Assembly (NCBI GenBank): GCA_009761415.1
Contig: QUOL01000017.1
Coordinates: forward strand, 558,001 to 622,000
Source of the DNA: Sarcomyxa edulis
Taxonomy: Eukaryota; Basidiomycota; Agaricomycetes; Agaricales; Mycenaceae
DNA length: 64,000 bases
Direction of reading: 5' to 3'
The position numbers were made by a program, and so were the translations under genes. Below, in pieces: positions 45,822 through 55,873 of the stretch. The stretch's first letter is position 1; each line of letters starts with the position of its first letter. The notes below the pieces were generated by a model. The model was given only the letters and a program-made list of their open reading frames with translations, was not told the origin of the DNA and did not search any database.

Positions 45822-46801
45822 GCTGAGCGACGGAATTTGACAGGCGATGGAATTTTTTTCCAAGACCATGACCGTGCTGATCCTTCTTATACCAGCTGTA
45901 TAGGTCTTATCACACCAATAGCCAACGGTTGAAGCTCCGAATTGTCCTTAACTCTCGTGCTGATACTCAAAGAGTCTCATCCTACAGCAATTGACTTAGT
46001 CTTCGAATGGAGGCGGAATAGTGTATCCTAACCATCCTGGCGCATCTACATCCAAACCGGGTGTCTCGAAGGACTCTATGAGAGCCGTATTCACCCATTT
46101 CTCGTGTCGAGTCTCCAAAACAGGTGAATGAATCTCATCACGCTTTCCCGAGACTCAGGATGGCATTCTAGTTCATCGAAGGTAACCCTCACACCACTCT
46201 TCCATAACTTTCTCAGCCTTTTTACTCAGCCTTAATACTGCTATCTAGAAGGGTTAGAAGTCCTGGATAGAGTGCAGCTAAGCCTTCAGAAAGGCGGAAT
46301 GCAGCCTTCTCGAGAATGCCTAGGAAGTCGAGCCTCACTTTTGGGGTGGTCATTTAGAATGGTGAGTCCTATTGGATGAATGGTCGATACAGCGAATGCC
46401 ACTGACATCATCGATTTCGAAATAGCTGATGTGCATTGGGGCTTCTATGACTCCGTCGTTCAGTCGCTCCGATCAGAGCCTCGTGCGGAGAAACTCGCTT
46501 GCTCAAACTTCGCTCAACCCTCCATATACGCTCAAGAGTCTCCTGATAGGATTGCGCAATGCATTTACTCCTGGCCTCGCGGACAGCCTCTAAAAACGGG
46601 TATCGCTTCACTAGGGATGTTTTCAAGAGTAATGGATGCATCGGAAATAGGACGTCGAGACCGAATGTCTCATACTCGAAAATTTGTCTAATACAAGAAT
46701 AGTGCCTTCTTGTTCTTCGTGACGGTACGGGAATTCCGTATAGTTATTTGTGCCTTTAAAGACGCGACCAGCGTGAACACTCCGGGACAGGCCTCGAGAA
46801 C
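45822..46801 (-). pseudogene. Unresolved minus-strand coding traces between precursor and UstYa gene
   Basis: Several minus-strand segments look coding: YPFLEAVREARSKCIAQSYQ (about 46510-46610), RLDFLGILEKAAFRLSEGLA (about 46250-46350), and a C terminus HEKWVNTALIESFETPGLDV ending in a stop near 46000. Frames shift between them and I found no consistent set of splices or start. It may be a multi-exon gene I failed to assemble or a decayed one. No family is recognised. Its position inside the candidate peptide locus makes it worth resolving. Confidence 0.35.
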
Positions 46802-47789
46802 ATGGCTCGACTTTCTGCGGGTTATCGCCCTCTTCCGGACGATTGTGACTTCCAAGCTCTCCCCAAATCCCGTTATGATCAGCAGAGTGATCAGCAGAGG
46901 ACCCCGTCTCCCTCCTCATCCAGATTGCTGAAAATCACCGCTGTATTCGAGAGCATGATCATCGTCGTTCTACTATATCTCTGGTATCACAATTCTTCTG
47001 ATATTCCCGAGTTCGCGAGCCCCAGTTGTCCTCGCGAACAACTATTATATTGTACGTCTTTGTGAAGTCTATGCATCATCCGCGTTAACCTGTTTGTCTA
47101 CATGTCAGCCCCGCTCCAGGATTTGATGGAATACAAAATTGTGAAGTTCAACGGTGGCTTTAGTCCTAATAGCTCCATCTATCAGGGGCCGCCTTCTGAT
47201 GCTGTCGATGCAGCGTGGGACGCGTTATATCAATGTATGGAGTATCTCTTCTTCAATGTCACTCGTTTTTCTCATTGCATCATATCACAGTTGGTATATC
47301 GAAAATTCCGAAGAGCGAGGCAGAGCGTCTGGTAAATAAGACGTATCCCATCTTGGGCGAAGACGATCAATATATCGTGGAGATTGACGTGTTCCACGAG
47401 TTGCATTGCCTTGTCAGCCTCCCGTCCTTTATCTTCGCCATCCTCCAATTTCACTCACAAATCATTACTAGAACCAAATCCGCAAAGCCATGAATCCGGC
47501 TTACTATCATCCTGCAGGATCTTCGCAGGTGACCGAGATTCTACTGGGAGAACATCACCTTAGTCACTGCCTCGATAGCATCCGACAGTCGCTGATGTGT
47601 TCGGCTGATATCAGCACTATCGTGTGGAAGTGGGATGAGGAGAATCAGATGGCGCGATCCAACTTCGATATCGTGCATTCCTGTCGTAACTTCGACAAGA
47701 TACGCGACTGGGCCATGGAGCATCATATCCAGTATAGCCCGGATTTGTCGGTTCATCTCGAAGATGATATAGTTATACCTGAGTTTTAG
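46802..47789 (+). CDS. UstYa-family oxidase (DUF3328)
   Basis: Four exons (46802-47051, 47109-47234, 47291-47412, 47472-47789) encode 271 aa, the usual family length. A Ser-rich cytosolic N terminus precedes one membrane segment (about 43-61, ITAVFESMIIVVLLYLW), so the enzyme should face the Golgi/ER lumen. Both family motifs are intact: HELHC (161-165) followed by LNQIRK, and HLSHC (195-199) in HHLSHCLDSIRQSLMCSADI; the C-terminal VWKWDEE is also typical. UstYa proteins catalyse oxidative cyclisation or dehydrogenation of ribosomal peptides such as ustiloxin, asperipin and cyclochlorotine (established). The adjacent repeat precursor with Tyr-rich cores is the likely substrate (inference). 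Confidence 0.92.
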
Positions 47790-48247
47790 TATCGTTTGGT
47801 CATATTTTCGAAACCAGTTTCATTCTCATTGCCTATACCTCAGCTAGAGATGACCGATGAGTTCTTGTCTATTCGAACAAGAAGTAGGCTTACCGAAAAG
47901 ACGCCTACCCAAGACTGATATAATAAGTAGCTAGCTGCATGTTAAAAATTTGTCCAAGCACGAGGAGCAGAGTGCGGCTTAAAGACGAAAGTCGATATAT
48001 TGGAGTCGAGAGTTTCATGAGTGTTCCATCGCTGGGAGAGTTTTCAGATTCCTAATGACATCAGCACTGAAATAGGAGGTTGTATTGGATACTAACATCT
48101 CAGACATAAGATACAAATACAGACTCCAAGTTGGAAGGGTAAGCTCGTTTCTGTCAGTACAGGCTTTGAAAAGGTCGAGGAATCGGGGAGAAGTCCCAAT
48201 ATCTAAAGTGCGCATCGAAGGGGTAAGATATGACATCATGATGAGTA
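47790..48247. other. Intergenic, with one short unassigned minus frame
   Basis: A 78-codon minus-strand frame (48015-48251) encodes LPTWSLYLYLMSEMLVSNTT among others. It has no recognised homology and no splice support. Confidence 0.3.
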
Positions 48248-49003
48248 TCATGGACGAGGGGAAGGAGGAGGGGTAGGGTCGAGCATTGTTATGTCGATGA
48301 TAATTGGATCTGGACGAGCACTCCTTGATGGAGGACGTCTATCGTCGTAGTGAGAGGAAAGGGCAGACTTGGGAGCGGCTGCGGTTCTCGTTTCGTGAGC
48401 GCTGGCACCGTGGGGTTCATGACGGTTTGCCTCGCTCTCAAAGACGACTTCATCCGTACTCAGCATCTCGCGAACCAAATCGATCTCGAGATCGTCCTCT
48501 TCGTCGAGTTTCCGTCGAGTCTCTTCCAAATTGCGACGTAGCTTCTTAACGGCTCTTTCGGCATCTACAAGACGCTGGCGAATTATTCGTTCCGAGTCTG
48601 ATAGACTGGTGGGAGCGACTCGAGGTGTGAAGGTCATCGGAAGAGATCTAACGGGTCTAGATGTTACCTGGGGCCTCTCTGAAGACTTTGGATTTGGAGG
48701 GGGAGGTATTGGGGGCTGCCGAGCTCTTTGTAACGCGCGGGCTTTGTGAAGGATTTCTCGAATCTGTCAGGATCAAAGGTGATACGTTGAGCATGAAAGT
48801 CTCGGAAAGTGTGCTACATCAAACAATATCCCACTTACCTTGCCGTATGACGGTCCTGAAGGGTCTCCAGCATCCAACGATCTGCGTTCAGCACGAGTTA
48901 ATCTGCCTCTTCGATGCGATGCAGTGCGAGCCTGTTCGAAAGTAGGAATGGGCTGAAGGGTTAGATGAGGTGGTGAATCTCTCGAGTTGGGTATCTTGGG
49001 CAT
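48248..49003 (-). CDS. Small coiled-coil protein, uncharacterised
   Basis: Two exons (48839-49003, 48248-48763; 75-nt intron) encode 226 aa from the ATG at 49003. In-frame coding-like sequence continues upstream to about 49138 (for example FVYGPFRTWSQDLIDIVPAH), so the real start may lie in an earlier exon. A Pro-rich segment precedes a charged coiled coil (LVDAERAVKKLRRNLEETRR) and an acidic LDEEDDLEIDLVREML stretch. The C terminus is Pro/Ser/Arg-rich. The arrangement resembles the RS-repeat protein at 9.3 kb and the gene just upstream. Function unknown. Confidence 0.5.
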
Positions 49004-49473
49004 CCTAAATCCAGAGACGTTTGGTAAAGGGAGTTTCGGGTCGATGATATGAGCGGGAACGATATCGATGAGATCTTGAGACCAAGTCCGAAAGGGGCCA
49101 TATACAAAGCACGTGCTCGTCGCGCGATCGAACGCGTCAAAAGCTCAGGGATTGGAAGTCAGGGTATGGATGGGGTTCAAGGTATAACTACTACTATTGA
49201 GATCATAGGGAAAGCGAGTGAAGCTTTTGGGTACCGAGAAATACGAATCAGAAAATAAAATAAATCGATTACATACTGAAACGGAATGATGATGTCTTAT
49301 CGAGCAAGCAAATGACAGGTACGGTCGTGGTCTCAAGAAGACAAAACAAGAGGTGAGACCATATCATGAGCTCACTATCCACGTCTGAGAGTGTTGACAG
49401 GTATCGTGCAAATCCCATGGATCGAATGACGAAGTGAATCTGGATGAAGGCGTTCAAACGTGTACCGCATTAT

Positions 49474-50003
49474 TCACGAATGAAAGCGATGAGAAGGTGC
49501 TTCATCGTGTGTAGAGCTGGCACCAATGACACTGTAAGTACAAGATTCAGCTTCGGAGGCAGTCGAGTTGTGACGCTCGCCGCCCTGATCGTCTTCATTC
49601 CGAGTCTCTGGAATACCTGAACTCGCCGAGATCAGCTTGTTGACTCTGCGTTCGGCATCTTTAAGATCGTCGCGTAACATAACAACGAGTGAATTAGCTT
49701 ACCTGAGGCGTCGTTGAGCCAATTCCTCCGTTTCTACCAGCGTATCGGAGCAACAATGGATATGGCAGCGATATTTTCCCTGGTATAATTTAATCGAGTC
49801 CTACATGACTTCAGAGCATCCTGGGAATTGAGAAGGACCTGATAGAGTCGAGAAGAACATGCAATCGTCCTTCCTGACAACTGGATGTCTGGTGTTTGGT
49901 CAGCGGGGAAGAGAGATACGAGCTCTGGACGGTCTGATTCGCGGTGTAAACCGAAACCAGATGAAGTGCGCGCGCTTGACCTGGAAACTCTGTTGAAGTT
50001 CAT
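49474..50003 (-). CDS. Possible coiled-coil paralog, structure unresolved
   Basis: An N-terminal frame (49734-50003, MNFNRVSRSSARTSSGFGLH) and a C-terminal frame (49474-49680) bracket a segment reading LVETEELAQRRLR then VNKLISASSG. LKDAERRVNKL recalls LVDAERAVKKL of the neighbouring gene. I could not settle the splices, so the model is only approximate. Confidence 0.35.
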
Positions 50004-50638
50004 TGCTAGACCATAGAGAATGTTTGAAGGTAGATTACAGGTCGATCTCGAACATTGATAGAGCCAACGGACTCGTTACTAGTGGATTACTGACAGGACG
50101 CGATGCAAACGCGATGAGGTATCGACGTGCGAGTTGGATCCGGGCGGATGTGCGGGTCGATTAATTGATTGGTCGCGTGCCGAGGTCCTTTTAAAATAGA
50201 ATAGGGCATATCGGGGAGAGTTTCTCAGGAGTCCCAAGCGTCACCAAGCGGAACGGAAGAGAAAAATGACGGTGCACACGATCAGTTGGCGTAGGCATTC
50301 ACAAATAACAAGGACAAATAGCACAGCCACATGATCTCATCCGATCTGATCCACGATCTTTTGCAGATCTTTTGACCAAATTGGCAGTTCCCGATGCCGG
50401 CCAAGACATCTCCGCCAACTCATCCGTCGACCTCAATGCACTCTGAATCAAAACCCTCCTATACTCATCCTGACTAAATGATTATACCGGGATCCTTCCG
50501 TTGCCTTTCTCATCATGTTCCCCCTGATCCGCGTTTCCTCCAGCTTTTGCATAAAGTTCAGTACTCGATGGTCTCAGAAAGTCGTTGACATTCATTGGCA
50601 CACCCCCGTCATCAGCTTTCCAAAAGTCGCAAGTCATC
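50004..50638. promoter_or_regulatory. Intergenic region upstream of CBM20 copy E
   Basis: No coding region is supported. It contains a local gatctgatcc/acgatctt-rich stretch at about 50340-50375 and presumably the copy E promoter; no clear TATA box was assigned. Confidence 0.35.
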
Positions 50639-52117
50639 ATGAAGTCGTTCTTCGCTTGCCTTCCTCTCCTCGCTCTGTCGGTCATCGCTACCCCGGTCAC
50701 CAACCTTGTCAAGCGAGAATCGGTCACAGTACACTTCATCGAGACAGCCACAACATACTTCGGCGAGGTCAGTCTATACTCTCCTATGTCACACGATCTC
50801 ATACTCATACCCATCTCCTCTCCCTATAGAACATCTTCGTCGTTGGAGGCATCAACGAGCTAGGAAACTGGAACACTGACAACGCTGTGCGTCTCTAATC
50901 TCATGGCTTTATCGCATTTAGTCCTTACTCTTTTTGTTTTTCCAGATTGCCCTAAGCCCATCCAACTACCCAGATTGGGACACCTACGTTAGCTTCCCTG
51001 CCAACACACGGTTTGAGTACAAGTTCATCCGTAAAGCACCCAACGGCGCTGTACGTCCCCTATTTCCTATATCCGTCAATGCATTCATTCTTATGTTCTT
51101 CCGTGTTCAGGTCACTTGGGAATTCGATCCCCTTGGTGCTAACCGAGTGTTCACCACTGGCTCCTCTGGCACAGCAACCGTCTCTTCTTCCTTCGACAAC
51201 CGTGGCACCACAGTCAGTCAAAGCAACGGCGGAGGAGGTGGCGGCTCTGACGGCACAGTCGAGGGCGACTTCTCCCTCCTTGCCACAACCTACTACGGAG
51301 AGGTACGTCTCTACCAGTTCTATCATCTTCTCCTATCTAATCACCTTCCCCTTCACAGAACATCTACTTGGCTGGTAGCATCGACGCACTCGGTAACTGG
51401 GACACCTCCCGTGCTGTGAGTTGACCTTGTCTTCGAGTGTCACTACGTTTCTCATCGCTTGTTATAGCTTCTCCTATCAGCAGCCGATTACCCTACATGG
51501 AAAATCTCCGTCGACCTCCCTGCTAGCACTTCTTTCGAGTTCAAGTTCTTCCGTCTAGGAAGCGATGGAAGTGTACGTCTATTTCTTATGCATTCAAGCA
51601 TCGATATTCATCATCATATCCTCCACAGATCACATGGGAATTCAACAGTCAAGGCGCCGCTGGTAACCGTAAAGCAACAACTCCTTCGTCAGGAACGTTC
51701 TTCTTCTCAGCGACTTTTAACGGAGAAGCGACAGTCTCCACCAGCACATCCATGTCGTCCACAACCACGACCACTATGTCGTCGACCACAACTTCGACTA
51801 CCACCTCCACCACTCCCACACTCACCTCGACTTCGACTACCACTTCTTCGACCACTACCTCCACGACCTCCACCACTCCCACCTCCACGACCACGTCGAC
51901 AACGCCCACCTCTACCTCCACTACCACCACGTCGACCACTTTGACAACTCCCACTGTCACCGTCACTTCGACCGTCACAACCCCTACTATTACAACTCCC
52001 TCTATCACCACCACGGTTACAACCCCCACTGTTACCGTCACCTCCACTATCACCTCCACGCCCACCACTACCTCCACCATTACCACGGTTACGGTAACGT
52101 CCACGGCCACGGTTTAG
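50639..52117 (+). CDS. Secreted two-module CBM20 protein (copy E)
   Basis: Seven phase-0 exons (50639-50767, 50830-50886, 50946-51050, 51111-51302, 51359-51415, 51468-51572, 51629-52117) encode 377 aa, the shortest copy. The signal peptide is MKSFFACLPLLALSVIATP with a propeptide ending VKR. Two CBM20 modules keep NELGNWNTDNA, YPDWDTYVSFPA, FEYKFIRKA, and ALGNWDTSRA, YPTWKISVDLPA, FEFKFFRLG. The Gly-rich linker (GGGGGGSDGT) is short, and the Thr/Val tail (TVTVTST repeats) is about 115 residues. It is the only copy on the + strand and lies about 460 bp upstream of the second SDR gene. No catalytic domain. Confidence 0.9.
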
Positions 52118-52576
52118 GTTGGTGCCATCTTGGTAGACATTGTATCAGTATTTTCCCGAACTCTTGTTATAATACAGACTTTATTTATATTCGTACCTTC
52201 ATATACTTTATAAATTGTACATTTTCGTTCAAAAGCCATTGCTTAGCAGTTTTAGTTAGCGCTGTTTCTTTTCAATAACAGTGTTCCATTTGCTGCCATC
52301 TAATCGCCCCTGAAACTCGCTACACTTTGGCTTATTCATCCTCGTCGAATTGCACCCGCGTCGAAATTCCTGGTACCCGCGCCACACATCTGGAACAAAT
52401 TTTTCCACCTCTCCATCATGCTCACTAATCCTAACGCTAGAATATGATTTCTCAGCCTGACTGAGCAGATTTCTCATCCAACTTGCAATTCTAGCTGAGT
52501 AAGTCAGAATTGCTCCTCCTTAAAATGCCAGAGTGGTACCGCTATAACCCTCAATTCAACAACCCTCAATCCAGCA
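52118..52576. other. Intergenic between CBM20 copy E and SDR copy 2
   Basis: Holds the copy E 3' flank and the SDR promoter; short ccctcaattcaacaaccctc-like leader immediately before the ATG. No other feature. Confidence 0.4.
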
Positions 52577-53548
52577 ATGCCTACCGACTTCTTCACCAGC
52601 AAACTTCAAGGAAAGCGCGTCGTTATCGTCGGAGGAACATCCGGGATTGGCTTCGCTGTCGCTCGTGAGTAGTATCTGCTAGATATTCATTTTTCCTTTC
52701 TGACAGATCGGCCTTTGTTCCCATTTCGATATATAGAGGGTTGCCTAGAGTTCGGCGCCTCAGTCATCATCGCCAGCTCCTCCCAATCCCACATCGACCA
52801 GGCTAAAGTCCGTCTCGCCGAAAGCGGCGACGCGTCGCGTATCGCGGGGTACTCCATCGATCTCCGTGGGGGAACCGAGGGTATCCCCGGTATCGAAGCC
52901 CGCATGACCAAGTTCCTCGTCGAGCAAGTGAAGGGACAGTTCGACCATTTCGTCTTCACGGCCGGCGACGACATCCATCTCGGACCTATCTCTGACGTCG
53001 ATCTCGTCAAAGTCAGCGAGAATCAGTACGTGCGCTATTGGGCACCGTATGCTGCCATCAGGGCTATACAGAAGTACAAGTTGTTGAGGGAAGGCGGGAG
53101 TATCACGCTTACCGGTGGCACCAACGATATTCGTCCTCATCCCGGTTGGGCGGGAACCTTCTCTGGTATGTTCATCCCATTTGAAAACGTGTGCACGCCG
53201 TTCATTATATTGACTTGTCTTGGATTTAGCGGCCTTGGTCACTCTTGCGAAGCTCACGTCCGTCGAGTTGGCACCACTCCGATGCAACGTTGTGTTCCCT
53301 GGTCCTGTCAAGACAGAGTTATGGGAACGCCTTCCAGGAGCGTTAGAAGGCTTGAACGCATTGATCGAAAAGACGACCATCAAACGTATTCCGGGACCGC
53401 AAGATACGTGAGTGTTTGTTTTCATACCGGGATCCGATCGCATTGAAGCTGACTATGGCGCAGGGCTGAAGCGTATTTGTATTGCATGCGGGATGTGAGC
53501 TTCACCGGTCAGACTGTCGTCACCGAGGCGGGAATGCTACTCATTTAG
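52577..53548 (+). CDS. Atypical short-chain dehydrogenase/reductase (SDR), copy 2
   Basis: Four exons (52577-52664, 52737-53165, 53230-53407, 53464-53548), identical in length to those of copy 1 at 17.0 kb, encode 259 aa. The Rossmann motif is VVIVGGTSGIGFAVA; SITLTGG and VVFPGPVKTELW are kept. The catalytic Tyr and Lys are missing at the same positions (GWAGTFSAALVTLAK). Most differences from copy 1 are conservative, indicating purifying selection after duplication. The substrate is unknown. Whether it works with the neighbouring starch-binding protein is speculative. Confidence 0.9.
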
Positions 53549-53995
53549 AGGGAGACTTGAAGAGGCCTGATTTACACCGCGCTTGTCGCTAGAGTATCCC
53601 GATTCGCGCTTTATACAGATAAACAGGGAACATAGGACATGATTTAACCTTATATGGCCACGCCATCTTGATGCAAACGTAGATGAGGCAGATTATCGAG
53701 ATCCAGTCGTCAGTGAACAGGTCGTCACAGATTGGTATTCCAGCTTGATCGTTGCGAAGATTCGAGAGTAGTCATGAGCGATCGTATGACATATCTCGGT
53801 CTAGATTGAGGATTGAAGCTTGCGAGGCTGAGGTCGGCCCCTTTTGCAAAAAAAAAACGGAATATTATTGCTGTTCAGCCCACGGCCCGAGCCCAAGTAA
53901 CGTAAAAGCTGCGAAGAAGAATCAGAAGTCTGAAAGATGGGGATGAAAGACACGAGCTCACATTTTCATCCTTGTAGGAAAGTATCAAACTAGAC
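53549..53995. other. Intergenic, nothing recognised
   Basis: Shared 3' flanks of two converging genes (SDR copy 2 and the FCP1-like gene). A short a-tract occurs near 53848. Confidence 0.4.
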
Positions 53996-55439
53996 TCAGT
54001 CCCCACCGTTTGGATTCCAAGTATCGATACCACTGGCGAGCTCGATATCTAACTCAGCCAACGCCTTTCTCCCCTTCTCGATCCAATACGACATCGTCTT
54101 CTCGTCTTCAAACCACATATCTCCTTTACCCGATTCACCAGCATCGGCGTGCCCTACATCTCCCTCAGCCTCCTTCCTCGGCTGTGACAGATCGCGCACG
54201 AGACCACCAGCCCTTATCCACGCCGCAACGTTACTCTGTGTTTTGACAGAATCGAGAATACCAATGACGGCCAGTAGAGTCTCGTCGTATCTTCCGATGT
54301 CAGTCGCAGGAGGGGGAGAAACGACTTCTAGATCTTCCTCATTCTCATTATCGATCTCGTGCCCATGACGTTTCTGCCTTCGCTTCTCCTTCTTCTTTTC
54401 TTTCCTCCGTTTCTTGGCCGCACTCTCTTCTCCGGCGGCACTTGAAAGTGATGCAAGCCCCGACGGATCTTCCAAGCTTTCTACGGGTACACCGAGCCAG
54501 ACGGCGTAATCCTTGCTTCGCTTCATTTTTTCATATTCCGGTATGCAAACGTGGTTCCAAGGCTGTAATCGTGCTTTCAGGGGAGAGTCGTCAAGAAGGA
54601 GGGTAGAAGATGCAGAGTGGGACAATGGTGCTGGGGAATTGGCTAGTCGAGTCCAAGGCGTGGATAAATCTTTCGTAGTTTGGAATTTTCGATCTAATAG
54701 CACATGAATATCCATCAAGAAGAATAGATAGATCAGTAAACTTACGATACTGTTCTGGCGTCAATCCCATATCCTCCCTCGTCCAAACGGCCACCAACGA
54801 CTGTTGTAATTCTCCAAAGGTCTTGTCCACCATATCTGACACACTCCTCGGCTGAGCAGAACTCCATACCATAGTATCGAGCCACGATCGCGTCTTTTCA
54901 TGGAACAGGTATTCGCGGAAAGAAGGAATGTACGGTCTCGGATAAACTGTACGAGTTTGTGGTCCTCCCTGTTCAGCAGGATTATATGGGAATACTTTAC
55001 GTCTTCGTGGAGGGCTTGCTGTTCGGAACAGTAATGTGCCATTTAGATCTAATATGAGGAGTTTGCGAGAGGCCGATGGAGATGAGAGGTGCTGGGATGG
55101 AACGAGACTCGCTTCGAGGTATTCTTCCGAAGCACCGACATCGATGTCGGCGGGAAGATCCATCAGCGGCGAGGATGGCCTTTCAAATTCTGATTTATGT
55201 GGGCGATGTCGATCCGCTATGATAGTCTTGTATTTGTACAACGGAACAGCAGTGGAATATGAACGAGATCCTGGAGGTGAATACGTCTCGAGTGGAGGAT
55301 CGTCGTACGCCGATTTATAGCGCGATGCAGGGTGGTCAGCGGGGGGGAAGTCTAGATCGCTGTAGTCGTAGGAGAGTTCTCGAGGCGAGTCACTTTTGTC
55401 GGGATCGTATGTTCCGTAGGACGGAGATCGTCGAGGCAT
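53996..55439 (-). CDS. FCP1-like (NIF) HAD-family protein
   Basis: Two exons (54746-55439, 53996-54693) encode 463 aa. The N-terminal 120 residues are Ser/Pro-rich. The FCP1 homology region starts at LLILDLNGTLLFR, then RPYIPSFREYLFHE, TMVWSSAQPRSVSDMV, VAVWTREDMGL, LSTPWTRL, LLLDDSPLKARLQPWN. Classical FCP1/SCP phosphatases have DxDGT; here the second Asp is Asn (DLNGT). This substitution recurs in a fungal subgroup as I recall it, and questions phosphatase activity. A Lys/Arg-rich stretch (KKRRKEKKKEKRRQKR) is a likely nuclear-localisation signal. The nucleophile Asp remains. Confidence 0.85.
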
Positions 55440-55873
55440 TGCAGAGAATCTGCAACGCCTACTGAGAAGAGATCTGATGAACAGCTTACTGCTGGTTTTG
55501 AGTACTGAAATACGTCGGTTATAATTGAAAAACACTCACAAAAATATATACAATGTCCTTTTGCACGCCTAAACCGAGAAAAGCCCAACAAAAGCGCCGC
55601 GTACGTCCGATCCGTATGTACAGTTGGGACAAGGATAAGTTTGGAAGAGAGCCTGGGATCTGGAGCGACGTCGACGCGAAGACGACTCTGAAGATCTGCA
55701 GAGACTGCCAGAGAGAACTTGAAAGCTGTAGAAAGCTGTGCTAGCGAGCCGCGACGGCATCGCCGTGAGAAACCTCGCTCAAAACGGCAAGTCATTTGCC
55801 AATTCGGAAGTCTCGCCGTTTCGCGTCAAAGTCCCTTCGGAAGGCCCTTCGTGTTATCTCTTGGTGATCAACC
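55440..55873. other. Divergent intergenic region
   Basis: Separates the FCP1-like gene (-) and the 635-aa gene (+). A 63-codon plus-strand frame at 55553-55744 (MSFCTPKPRKAQQKRRVRPI) has no homology that I recognise and is not called. Confidence 0.35.

Noticed and set aside
55553..55744. 63-aa plus-strand frame as a small gene
   Set aside because: It sits in a divergent promoter region, has no family match and is no longer than expected by chance.
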